A stretch of DNA of 64,000 nt. Source: Bog-473 sp963750075. GTDB taxonomy: Bacteria; Actinomycetota; Acidimicrobiia; Acidimicrobiales; RAAP-2. The notes below the pieces were generated by a model. That model saw nothing but the letters and a program-made list of their open reading frames with translations. It did not search any database and was not told the DNA's origin. A program made the translations under genes and the position numbers. The stretch lies in NCBI GenBank assembly GCA_963750075.1, contig CAVVPG010000005.1, positions 255,155 to 319,154 of the forward strand. The letters run 5' to 3'. Shown piece by piece: positions 45,443-53,436 of the stretch (position 1 is its first letter; the number at the start of each line of letters is the position of its first letter).

Positions 45443-48010
45443 TCAGGGAAGGGTGACCGAAAGGTGGATGGGTAGGTCGGTCGACGACTGACCGATGTCG
45501 ATCTCGTACTGGCCTGGCACGGTCTCGAACGAAGTCCCGGAAGAGATCTCGAATGCGCTCGGCGGAATGACCAGCGTCACGGTGTGCGATGCCGACGGTG
45601 CGAGTGCGACCCGGGCCAACCCTCGTAGTTGTTCAGGAGGCTCTCCCGTTGACGGCGGGTAGCGAACGTAGGCCTGGACGACGTCGGCTCCCGACCGTGA
45701 TCCCGTGTTCTGCACGGTGACGTGGACCACGAACCCGGCGCGGGTGTCCTGCAATGTCGGGTTGGAGAGGTCGAATGTCGTGTAGCCGAGCCCGAATCCG
45801 AACGGGAAGAGGGGAATGATGTGATTGGCCTGATACCACCGGTAGCCGACGTCGAGTCCCGAGCCATAGTTCACGACAGATGCAACACCGGGGAATTGGC
45901 TGCTCTGCGACACGGGTTGGGCCGACTCACTCGCGGGAAACGTGATCGGCAGCCGACCAGACGGATCGACGGCTCCCGTGAGGACTGCAGCGATCGCGTT
46001 GCCGTCTTCTTCGCCGGGATACCACGCCTCGAGGACACCAGCGACCTTGTTCAGCCAGGGCATGAGGACGGCCCCGCCTGTATTGAGTACGACGATCGTG
46101 TTCGGGTTGGCCGACGCAACCGCTAAAATTCGTGCGTTCGAATTGCCGCTCAGACTGAGGTCGGGCTGGTCTGCGCCCTCGGCGGAGAGATCACCGGCGA
46201 AGACAATGGCAACCTGAGCCTTGCGCGCTGCAGAGACGGCCGCATTGATCTGGGGCGTGGTGTCGACGATGCCGAATTGGGGAGAGCTGTGGTGGGCTAC
46301 GGAGAACCACTTCGCCGAGAAGACATAGCTGCGGCCACCTACGAGTGACACGGTGGTGGCCCACGTGGAGCGGGCATGGAGTCCCTCCGACGCCAGGAGC
46401 TGGTGGCCATTGATGTACAGCCAGGTGTCGCCGATCTGCTGCATGGAGACTTCGTAGATCCCGGTGTTGTGGGCCCGGAGGACGATTCGCCAATGGCTCC
46501 ACCCTTCACCGGACCCTGGATGCGACGCCGTGGCGATGGCGGCAGAGACGTTCGATGAAGAGTCGATCGAGAGGTCCGCCTTGCCCGGCTCACCGGTGAC
46601 CGATGTGGGTGTTTCGACGGGCAGCGGTGTCCCGCTCAGGATGTCCGCGTCGCTGAGCTGATCGAGGTCCACCGAGGCGGGACCACCCGGACTGTAGCTG
46701 ACGCGCACGTGCTTGCCGAGAGACCGACGAAGGGCTGCGAGGGGCGTCACCACGAAGGGCGCCTTGACCCGTGAGCTTCCTCCACCCGTCGTCGCTGGAC
46801 TCGTCGAGCCGGCCGACCCGACGACTGCGACGGTCCGCACGTCTGCCGGGAGCGGTAGGTTGCCGCCCACATTCTTGAGGAGCACCACGCCTGACTCCGC
46901 CGCTGTCAGGGCCACTGCCGTGTGGGAGGGTGAAGTCGCCGGCGTTGCCAGAGTGCCTTTGAGCGGACGGGCGATCATCCCGTAGGCGAACATTCGCGAG
47001 AGCACGGACACGACGGCGCGATTGAGGTCGGCAACCGGCAACGTCCTCGCTTCGACGAGGCTGACCAGTGCCTTGACCGATCCGGGTTTGATGAGCGACA
47101 GCCCTGCAGCAAATGCTCGAGCCATGTGACCGACGGCCTGCAGGTCGGAGCGCACGAAACCGGTAAAACCCCAGGTCCGGAGCGTCGAATAGACATAGGG
47201 ATCCGAGCAATCATTGACGCCGTTGAGTGATCCGTAGGAGCACATGAGAGAAGCCACATGCGCTTGCGTCACTGCCGCGGCGAACGGTGCGTCGTAGAGC
47301 TCGGCCAGGGCGCGCAGGGGAACAACCTGGTCGAGTCGGACCCGCGCCGTCTCCTGGGTGTAGCCGGTGAAGTGCTTGGCATTCGCCATGACGCCGGCCG
47401 ACTGGATCCCGACGATATTGGCCACGCCGAGAACCGATGTCAGATAGGGATCCTCTCCGAAGGTTTCGAAAATCCGTCCACTCTGTGGTACCCGAGCCAG
47501 GTTGAGCTCGGGTCCTTGGGCGACGTCAAATCCCTTTGCGCGGGCTTCGGCGCCCAGAACCTGGCCGGTGGCCTGCGCGACCGCGGGATTGAAACTGGCC
47601 GCCACGTCAATCGCCGCCGGAAGTTGGGTGACGCCCGCAACCTTGTTCGCAACTCCGTTGGGTCCGTCGGAGAGCGTGAGGGGAGGAATACACAGGGACG
47701 GGACACCAACGTTGATGTTCTCCGTCGCGCCGCGGGTGCGCAGGCTGAGAAAGCCAGCCTTCTCCGAAAGCGTCATTTTGGCGACAACCTCGGAGGCAAG
47801 TTTCGACGGACTTCCACGATGGTGGACCGCATCGCTGACCCAGGGGCACGAGCGAGTTGATCCAGACGCCTGCACGCGTGACGTCGAGCCGCCTTCGACG
47901 CCAACGGAGCTGTGCGGGGTGGCCATCAGCCCAGCGGCCACTGCAGCAAGGCCGATCGAACCGATGAGGACGCGTACTCGAAGACGTGCGGACAGAAGTC
48001 CCTCCTTCAC
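45443..48010 (-). CDS. Secreted GH3 beta-glycosidase with PA14 insert and Fn3-like C-terminus
   Basis: This 855-residue protein has an N-terminal signal (LRVRVLIGSIGLAAVAAGLMA), the GH3 barrel domain (SLCIPPLTLSDGPNGVA, FDVAQGPELNLARVP, MANAKHFTGY) and the nucleophile Asp in FVRSDLQAVGH near residue 270. The second domain starts near AAESGVVLLKNVGGNLPLP. A PA14 domain is inserted around residues 470-580 (GIYEVSMQQIGDTWLYINGH). The Fn3-like end carries FPFGFGLGYTTFDLS. It hydrolyses beta-linked gluco- or xylo-sides outside the cell. AAGGAGG lies inside codons 2-4 of the GTG-started frame, so the real start may be a later CTG (codon 6). Confidence 0.93.
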   Translation of the reverse strand: MKEGLLSARLRVRVLIGSIGLAAVAAGLMATPHSSVGVEGGSTSRVQASGSTRSCPWVSDAVHHRGSPSKLASEVVAKMTLSEKAGFLSLRTRGATENINVGVPSLCIPPLTLSDGPNGVANKVAGVTQLPAAIDVAASFNPAVAQATGQVLGAEARAKGFDVAQGPELNLARVPQSGRIFETFGEDPYLTSVLGVANIVGIQSAGVMANAKHFTGYTQETARVRLDQVVPLRALAELYDAPFAAAVTQAHVASLMCSYGSLNGVNDCSDPYVYSTLRTWGFTGFVRSDLQAVGHMARAFAAGLSLIKPGSVKALVSLVEARTLPVADLNRAVVSVLSRMFAYGMIARPLKGTLATPATSPSHTAVALTAAESGVVLLKNVGGNLPLPADVRTVAVVGSAGSTSPATTGGGSSRVKAPFVVTPLAALRRSLGKHVRVSYSPGGPASVDLDQLSDADILSGTPLPVETPTSVTGEPGKADLSIDSSSNVSAAIATASHPGSGEGWSHWRIVLRAHNTGIYEVSMQQIGDTWLYINGHQLLASEGLHARSTWATTVSLVGGRSYVFSAKWFSVAHHSSPQFGIVDTTPQINAAVSAARKAQVAIVFAGDLSAEGADQPDLSLSGNSNARILAVASANPNTIVVLNTGGAVLMPWLNKVAGVLEAWYPGEEDGNAIAAVLTGAVDPSGRLPITFPASESAQPVSQSSQFPGVASVVNYGSGLDVGYRWYQANHIIPLFPFGFGLGYTTFDLSNPTLQDTRAGFVVHVTVQNTGSRSGADVVQAYVRYPPSTGEPPEQLRGLARVALAPSASHTVTLVIPPSAFEISSGTSFETVPGQYEIDIGQSSTDLPIHLSVTLP

Positions 48011-48200
48011 GGTGCCGCAAGCATGGCGACGATCACGCGAGCCCTGATGAGCATCGCCGGCGAGTCTTCCACCGGCAAGGACTGGATCCTCTTCGGCCTG
48101 TCAGCGGAGGGGCATTTCCGGGCGATCCCAGGTTCCGCGATCCTGTCATCGAGCGAACGAAGCCTTCGAAGAGGATCGGCTCCTTCCCTTCGGCCCCTTC

Positions 48201-48230
48201 CCCATCGGCTCCCATCGGCTCCCATCGGCG
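48201..48230 (+). repeat. Tandem repeat, 3 x 10 bp
   Basis: CCCATCGGCT occurs three times in direct tandem, the last copy ending in G instead of T. It lies 58 bp before the Amidase_3 start in the divergent GH3/amidase intergenic region. One turn of helix per unit would align three protein-binding sites on one DNA face; a slippage repeat is the simpler reading. Confidence 0.8.
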
Positions 48231-48287
48231 CTGGGTGCGCATCTCGCGTCATCAAATCTTCAGGCCCACTCTCTATGGTGAAATCGT

Positions 48288-49286
48288 ATGTGCACCCGGG
48301 TTGTGCCCGACAGCACCGGGCTGGCTGAGCGCCCGCTGCGGAAGCGTCGGCCCTCCGCGCTCGCGCTTGTCATCGCGGCGGCGGCAGTGGTACTCGTGTC
48401 ACAGCCCTCGTTCGCGTCCGAGCACAAGCTCCGGGCGTCTGTTTTGCGGCGTGTCGCGGCAGGCCGCGCCATCGACGCCAGGTACTTCGAATCCGGCGCA
48501 TGCGTCGAGTTCACCCCGACGTCGGGTGACCGCCACCTGACCGTCTTCCTCGATGCCGGCCACGGCGGCCTCGACCCGGGGGGCGTGGGCGAGACCGCGT
48601 CGGGCCAGACCATTTACGAAGCCGACGAGACGCTTCCGGTCGAGCTCGACACGATGAAGCAGCTCCGATCAAAGGGGTTCACGGTGGTGGTGTCGCGAAC
48701 GGAGGCCGAGACGGTGATCCGTCCCCAGCCTGGCGATGTGTCGGGAGGCCTGTTCACGGTGCAGGGCGTGCACGACGACGTGGCGGCCCGCGACATCTGC
48801 GCCAACACGGCCAAGGCGAACGTCCTCGTCGGCATCTACTTCGACGCCGGAGGCTCCTCGTACGACGCCGGCAGCGTGACGGGGTACGACACCGCCCGAT
48901 CCTTCTCGGGACAGAACTTCCGCCTCGCGACGCTGATCCAGAACGACGTCCTCGGTGCCATGAACGCGCAAGGCTGGGGGATCCCGAACCTCGGGGTGGT
49001 CGATGACAGCCAGCTCGGCGGCCCGGCGCTCAGCACCGCCGGCGCCGACTACGGGCATCTGCTGTTGCTCGGTCCGGCCGATCCCGGATGGTTCACCACG
49101 CCGAGCCAGATGCCGGGGGCGCTCATCGAGCCCCTCTTCATCACCGACCCCTTCGAGGGCTCCCACGCCGCCAGCCCATCGGGCCAGGAAGTGATCGCGG
49201 GTGGCCTGGCCCAGGCGATTGAGCAGTTCTTGCCGCCGCCGCGGGGCCAGACTTCCGGGGCTTCTACGCACGCTCCGCGCATGTGA
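48288..49286 (+). CDS. Amidase_3 family (N-acetylmuramoyl-L-alanine amidase-like) exported protein
   Basis: This 332-residue protein has an N-terminal hydrophobic signal or anchor (ALALVIAAAAVVLVSQPSFA). The Amidase_3 fold starts at VFLDAGHGGLDPGGVGE, with the first zinc His. The second zinc ligand region ADETLPVELDT has its Glu. The third ligand, normally SIHxN, reads VGIYFDAGGSS, so the His is replaced by Tyr. The C-terminal acid region is GALIEPLFITDPFEG. Catalysis may be weakened or use another ligand. It is transcribed just before a phosphodiester-glycosidase lipoprotein gene (16-nt gap), suggesting a joint envelope role. Confidence 0.85.
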   Translation: MCTRVVPDSTGLAERPLRKRRPSALALVIAAAAVVLVSQPSFASEHKLRASVLRRVAAGRAIDARYFESGACVEFTPTSGDRHLTVFLDAGHGGLDPGGVGETASGQTIYEADETLPVELDTMKQLRSKGFTVVVSRTEAETVIRPQPGDVSGGLFTVQGVHDDVAARDICANTAKANVLVGIYFDAGGSSYDAGSVTGYDTARSFSGQNFRLATLIQNDVLGAMNAQGWGIPNLGVVDDSQLGGPALSTAGADYGHLLLLGPADPGWFTTPSQMPGALIEPLFITDPFEGSHAASPSGQEVIAGGLAQAIEQFLPPPRGQTSGASTHAPRM

Positions 49287-49302
49287 GAAGCAACCGCTGA
49301 GC

Positions 49303-50418
49303 ATGTCCCTTGGTGACCACGGCGGCGCACAACGGGCGCTGGCGACCGGTCTCGTGCTCTGCTTCGCCCTGGTCCTCGCCGCGTGCACCAACGGCACGTC
49401 GACCCCCCGCGCCGCTCAGGCGACGTCGTCGGGCCGGTCAGGCGCAGGTTCGCTCCCTGTGCCCCGCACGACGACGACCACGACTGTCGCCCCGACCACC
49501 TCGACGTCACAGGCCCCGAAGACGCCGGTCCCCCTCCCGGCGCCGGCGTCATTGATTCCATTCACCTCGCCGGCACCGGAGGGCGAAGGCAGCTGGAGCG
49601 CCGCGGGGCGCTCAGTGAGCGGCATTCCGGCCGTCTACGAGACGGCGCTGGTACCCCCCGGCGGCACCGAGGCGGCAGGGATCGCTTGGATGGACACCCA
49701 CCTCCTCTCGGCAACGCTGTACTCGGGCTCCAAGAGCCCCGGCGGTGGCCCATACGAGTTCACCGCACCGGTCCAACCCGCGCAGGCCGCGACGCTGGTC
49801 GCTGCCTTCAACGGAGGCTTCATGATGAGCGCCGCCCAGGGCGGCTATTACACGGAGGGCCGCACCGTCGTCCCCTTGGTGGCCGGAGCGGCATCACTCG
49901 TGATTTCCGCCAACGGGTCGGTGAGCGTCGGCGCATGGGGCACCGACGTGTCCATGACACCCGAGGTGGTCGCCGTCCGGCAGAACCTGGTTCCGCTCGT
50001 TGCGGACGGTCAACCGACGGCCCAGGCGACCGGCCCCAACTGGCAGGCCTGGGGAGACACGTGTGGTGCCACCTCGTGCTCCTCGACGGTCCCAGGGATT
50101 GAGAACCAGTGGCGATCGGGTGCGGGCGTCACGGCAGACGGCGCTCTCGTGTACACCGCCGGGCCCGATCTGACACCGTTGCAACTCGCCCAGCTGCTCA
50201 CGCAAGCGGGGGTCATCCGAGGCATGGAGCTGGACATCAACCCAAATTGGCCCGTCTTCGCCACCTACGCAGCGTCGACGCCGAACGGGCTGGCCGCGCC
50301 GTCGAACGGGAGCAGTCTCCAGCCCAACAGTGTGCAGAACGCCGCGACCTTCTTCAATCCGGCATGGGCGCGTGACTTCATAACCATGTCAACGGCTGCG
50401 ACCACGGTCGCCGGCTAG
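49303..50418 (+). CDS. Lipoprotein with NAGPA-type phosphodiester glycosidase domain
   Basis: This 371-residue protein has a lipoprotein signal (ATGLVLCFALVLAAC, lipobox LAAC near residue 26) and a Ser/Thr/Pro-rich linker up to about residue 80. The phosphodiester-glycosidase (DUF2233-type) fold follows: VAAFNGGFMMSAAQGGYYTEGR near 165, RSGAGVTADGALVYTAG near 270 and AGVIRGMELDINPNWPVF near 305, where the Asp is conserved. The family removes phosphodiester-linked sugars. It is co-directional with the Amidase_3 gene, so action on cell-wall glycopolymers outside the membrane is likely. ATG 49303 is used; the frame is open further upstream. Confidence 0.88.
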   Translation: MSLGDHGGAQRALATGLVLCFALVLAACTNGTSTPRAAQATSSGRSGAGSLPVPRTTTTTTVAPTTSTSQAPKTPVPLPAPASLIPFTSPAPEGEGSWSAAGRSVSGIPAVYETALVPPGGTEAAGIAWMDTHLLSATLYSGSKSPGGGPYEFTAPVQPAQAATLVAAFNGGFMMSAAQGGYYTEGRTVVPLVAGAASLVISANGSVSVGAWGTDVSMTPEVVAVRQNLVPLVADGQPTAQATGPNWQAWGDTCGATSCSSTVPGIENQWRSGAGVTADGALVYTAGPDLTPLQLAQLLTQAGVIRGMELDINPNWPVFATYAASTPNGLAAPSNGSSLQPNSVQNAATFFNPAWARDFITMSTAATTVAG

Positions 50419-50500
50419 TGCACCAAGGCGTGACCGCTCGAAATTCCGGGAACGGATGATCGACCACTCATAACCCGAAGGTCGGCCTCTACCCACAGCC

Positions 50501-50662
50501 CTATTCGCCGGTAAAGCGGAACTCCGACTCCCAGGGACCATCGGAATGGACGACCTCCCAATAGCGCTTTGCGATGTTCTCGGGATCGAAGGCGGTGCCC
50601 GCCACGATCTGCCCGGCGATCGTCAGTGTCGCCACGCGGATGCCATCCGGCTCGTCGGTCAT
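50501..50662 (-). CDS. Small conserved-looking hypothetical protein (53 residues)
   Basis: The product starts MTDEPDGIRVATLTIAGQIV and continues with an AGTAFDPENIAKRYWEVVHS core before DGPWESEFRFTGE. AAGGAGG lies 7 nt before ATG 50662, the best ribosome site in the neighbourhood, and codon use matches the genome. It starts 17 nt after the HxlR stop on the same strand, so the two are likely one transcript. No family is recognised. It has no membrane segment. Confidence 0.7.
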   Translation of the reverse strand: MTDEPDGIRVATLTIAGQIVAGTAFDPENIAKRYWEVVHSDGPWESEFRFTGE

Positions 50663-50679
50663 CGCTGGTCCTCCTTACA

Positions 50680-51213
50680 TCAGGCTGTGCCGGCGTCGCT
50701 CGAGGTGAGCGCTTCCCCGGCCGCTCCTCGGAGCGAACCAGCTCGCTGTGAGGCGATCAGGTCCTCGACGGCTCCGGGTCCGCGCCGTGCCCTGACGTCG
50801 GTGGCCGCGATCGGCTCCCCGCACGAGGAGCACGTCATCACCGCGTCGACCACCTGCCCACAGGCGCGATGGACGAGCACCAACGGCGGGCCGTCCGGCG
50901 CTGCGTGGGTGTCCCCCCACTGCCGCATGGCAGTCAGCACGGGCCACAGGTCCCGGCCCTTTGGGGTGAGGCGGTAGTCATGGCGCAGGGGTCGCTCGCT
51001 ATAGGGCGTCCGCTCGAGCACTCCGGTCGTGACGAGGTGGGCAAGACGCTGGTTCAGCACGTTGCGAGAGATCCCGAGGCGCTCTTGGAACTGATCGAAC
51101 CGGGTCACTCCGAGAAAGGCGTCGCGCACGATCAGCATCGACCACCACTCGCCCACCACCTCGAGGCACTGGGCCACGGAACAGTGCATGTCGGAAAAGC
51201 TCTTGCGTTCCAC
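50680..51213 (-). CDS. HxlR-family transcriptional regulator
   Basis: This 177-residue winged-helix protein has HCSVAQCLEVVGEWWSMLIVRDAFLGVTRFDQFQERLGISRNVL, with HxlR hallmarks (CSVA, W, ISRNVLNQRL), then RRDYRL-like LRHDYRLTPKGRDLWPVL. The C-terminal extension contains a CSSCGEP zinc-type knuckle, as in extended HxlR proteins. GTG 51213 is preferred because the family begins about 10 residues before the CSVA motif; ATG 51189 would delete it. It is divergent from a hotdog thioesterase, and an inverted repeat lies in the 54-bp gap. Confidence 0.9.
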   Translation of the reverse strand: MERKSFSDMHCSVAQCLEVVGEWWSMLIVRDAFLGVTRFDQFQERLGISRNVLNQRLAHLVTTGVLERTPYSERPLRHDYRLTPKGRDLWPVLTAMRQWGDTHAAPDGPPLVLVHRACGQVVDAVMTCSSCGEPIAATDVRARRGPGAVEDLIASQRAGSLRGAAGEALTSSDAGTA

Positions 51214-51242
51214 CTTCTGGACCGTAGTGGGTTGCGTTATAG

Positions 51243-51261
51243 AACTCAATAGTTTAGAGTT
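51243..51261. promoter_or_regulatory. Operator candidate between hxlR-type gene and thioesterase
   Basis: On the minus strand the site reads AACTCTAAACTATTGAGTT. It has perfect 5-bp arms (AACTC/GAGTT) and 14 of 19 symmetric positions. It is AT-rich in a GC-rich genome and ends 6 bp before the thioesterase GTG. It probably binds the adjacent HxlR protein; this is inferred. Confidence 0.55.
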
Positions 51262-51267
51262 AGTTTC

Positions 51268-51834
51268 GTGACAGAACTCACAGAAGTGGCGCAGCGACCT
51301 TCGGGCGTGGAACACGGCCGACACCGGGAAGTGACGTGGCAGGACCCGCTGGTCGGTGCCGCTCTCGCGCTCGAGATGAGCGGACTGGACTACCTGCGGG
51401 CGGTGGCCGACGGCACCATCCCCCGACCGCCGGTCGCCGCTCTGCTCGGCATGGCCATTGACCGCATCGACCCGGGCCAGGTCGCGTTCGGCCTGGACGT
51501 GGGAGAGCATCTCTACAACCCGATCGGTTCGGTCCACGGCGGCATCTTCGCGACGCTGCTCGACTCAGCAATGGGTTGCGCCGTGCACTCGACCTTGCCC
51601 GCCGGGCGGGCCTATACGACCCTCGAGCTCACGGTCAACTTCGTCAAGGCGCTCACCGTGGACACGCCGAAAGTGACGGCGATGGGAGCGGTGCTCAGCG
51701 CAGGCCGTCGCGTCGCCACAGCGTCGGGTCGCCTTGTCGGTCCGGGAGGCACCCTGTTCGCGCACGCCACCACGACGTGTCTGATCTTCGACGCCGCAGT
51801 TGCTCCGGGACCTGTGACCACTCACGCGAGTTGA
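51268..51834 (+). CDS. PaaI-type hotdog thioesterase
   Basis: This 188-residue single-hotdog protein has PPVAALLGMAIDRIDPGQVAFGLDVGEHLYNPIGSVHGGIFATLLD near residue 50, where VHGGIFATLLDSAMGCAV is the central helix signature, and ELTVNFVKALTVDT. It hydrolyses aryl- or acyl-CoA thioesters. GTG 51268 is used as start. It is divergent from the HxlR regulator with an operator-like palindrome next to its start; the transcript may be leaderless or have a very short leader. An SDR follows 69 nt downstream. Confidence 0.9.
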   Translation: MTELTEVAQRPSGVEHGRHREVTWQDPLVGAALALEMSGLDYLRAVADGTIPRPPVAALLGMAIDRIDPGQVAFGLDVGEHLYNPIGSVHGGIFATLLDSAMGCAVHSTLPAGRAYTTLELTVNFVKALTVDTPKVTAMGAVLSAGRRVATASGRLVGPGGTLFAHATTTCLIFDAAVAPGPVTTHAS

Positions 51835-51903
51835 CAGTCAACGGCACATCCGTTCAACCCTCAATTGTCTGACACATCGAACCCTTCAAAGGAGGCAACC
51901 ATC

Positions 51904-52602
51904 ATGGATATTGACGGACGAATCGCTCTCGTCACCGGCGCCAACCGCGGACTCGGCAGACACTTGGCCCAACAGCTACGCGATCGAGGAGCCGTTGTGT
52001 ACGCTGCGGCGCGCAACCCCGACTCGGTGGACCTGGACGGCGTAAAACCGATCCAGCTCGATGTCACCGATGAAGCATCGATCGCCAGGGCTGCAGACGC
52101 GGCACGTGGCGTCTCCATCCTCATAAACAACGCGGGATCCTCGACCCGGTGCTCCCTCCTGGCCGGCCCGATCGGAGACATCCGGATGGAGATGGACACG
52201 CACTACTTCGGTTCGCTCCTCGTGACCCGTGCCTTCGCTCCCCAGCTCGCCCAAGCCGACGGGAGCGCGGTCCTCAACATCCTCTCGGTTCTGGCGTGGA
52301 TCAATTTCCCTGCGTCCGGCGCATACTGTGCCGCCAAGTCAGCCGCGTGGTCGATGACCAATGCCCTTCGTCAAGAGCTCGCCAGCCAGGGCACCAAAGT
52401 GAGCGCGCTGCACGTCGGCTATATGGACACCGACATGACCGCCGGCATCACGGATCCCAAGAGCGACCCGGCCGACGTAGCCCGGATCGCACTCGACGGC
52501 ATCGAGAAGGGAAACCCCGAGATCCTGGCCGACGAAATCAGCGCGTCGGTTCAGGGCCTCCTGGCAAAAGGTGTGTCGGGGCTCTACCCCCAGTTTGCCT
52601 AG
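51904..52602 (+). CDS. Short-chain dehydrogenase/reductase
   Basis: This 232-residue SDR has the cofactor site TGANRGLG at residues 11-18, NNAG near 87, a Ser in the NILSV strand near 133 and the YCAAKSA active-site YxxxK near 146. The charged residue after strand 2 (AARNP) fits NADP preference. AAAGGAGG precedes ATG 51904 by 8 nt. It follows the thioesterase and may share its HxlR control. The substrate is unknown. Confidence 0.93.
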   Translation: MDIDGRIALVTGANRGLGRHLAQQLRDRGAVVYAAARNPDSVDLDGVKPIQLDVTDEASIARAADAARGVSILINNAGSSTRCSLLAGPIGDIRMEMDTHYFGSLLVTRAFAPQLAQADGSAVLNILSVLAWINFPASGAYCAAKSAAWSMTNALRQELASQGTKVSALHVGYMDTDMTAGITDPKSDPADVARIALDGIEKGNPEILADEISASVQGLLAKGVSGLYPQFA

Positions 52603-52712
52603 GCAGCTCGCGCATTGGGCGCCGTAGGCAAAGATGGACATGGAACTTGTAGGGACGGGTTGGAGCCGAACGTTCGCCATACCCGGCCCTGGGTCCGATC
52701 GACTATTGACTG

Positions 52713-52727
52713 ACTGACTCATTCAGT
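52713..52727. promoter_or_regulatory. Operator candidate before the TetR gene at 52741
   Basis: ACTGACTCATTCAGT has 5-bp arms around a CTCAT centre. It partly overlaps three tandem TGAC units (52707-52718), and TTGACT (52706-52711) could be a -35. The site lies 14 bp before the TetR start and suggests autoregulation. Confidence 0.5.
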
Positions 52728-52740
52728 TCATCATCGAGTA

Positions 52741-53436
52741 ATGGTCCGGACGCCCCCCGCAGAACGGTTGACGGAGGTGGCCGACGCGGCAACCCGCGTG
52801 TTCGGCAAGCTCGGCTACCGCCGGACGCGGATGGCGGATGTGGCCGCCGAAGCAGGGCTGTCGTCCGGGAGCGTGTTCACCTACGTGGAGAGCAAGGAAG
52901 CGCTCTTCCACCTGGTCTTCGCGAAGGGCTTCGGTCAGTTCGCCGAGGGCCTGCCACCCCTCCCCCTGGCCACGCCCGCCCCCGGCGAGACGGTCCGTTT
53001 GATTGAGAAAGGACTGCGAAGAGCGGAGGCGCCGCGCCTCATGGCGGCGCTGCAAGAGCGCGAACCTCGGGACATTCGCGCCGAACTGAGCGGGATCGTG
53101 GAGGAGCGCTACGGATTGCTCGAGAATCTGTGGCCGCTTCTTGCCGTGATCGAACGGTCCGCCGTCGACCTGCCGGAGCTCGAGGAGTTCTACTACCGGA
53201 GGGCACGACCCGCGTACCTGGGGCGGTTGGTCCGATACCTCGAGGAGCGCGTGGCGGGCGGTTACTTCACGTCCATGGCCGACTCCGAGGTGGCGGCCCG
53301 CATCGTGTCGGAGACGATCGTGTGGTTCGCGTGGCACCGACACGAAGGCCGGGACGCCATGGTCTTTGACGACAACCGCACCCGACGCACCGTCGTCGAG
53401 TTCATCTGCGCAGCTCTACTCGAGGACGACCAGTGA
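52741..53436 (+). CDS. TetR-family transcriptional regulator
   Basis: This 231-residue protein has the HTH LTEVADAATRVFGKLGYRRTRMADVAAEAGLSSGSVFTYVESKEALFHL near residues 10-58. The C-terminal ligand domain contains EERYGLLENLWPLLAVIERS and FYYRRARPAYLGRLVRYLEE. ATG 52741 lacks a ribosome site, so a leaderless mRNA is possible. It overlaps the glycosyltransferase gene start by 4 nt, so the regulator and transferase are co-translated. An ACTGA-N5-TCAGT palindrome precedes it. Confidence 0.92.
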   Translation: MVRTPPAERLTEVADAATRVFGKLGYRRTRMADVAAEAGLSSGSVFTYVESKEALFHLVFAKGFGQFAEGLPPLPLATPAPGETVRLIEKGLRRAEAPRLMAALQEREPRDIRAELSGIVEERYGLLENLWPLLAVIERSAVDLPELEEFYYRRARPAYLGRLVRYLEERVAGGYFTSMADSEVAARIVSETIVWFAWHRHEGRDAMVFDDNRTRRTVVEFICAALLEDDQ

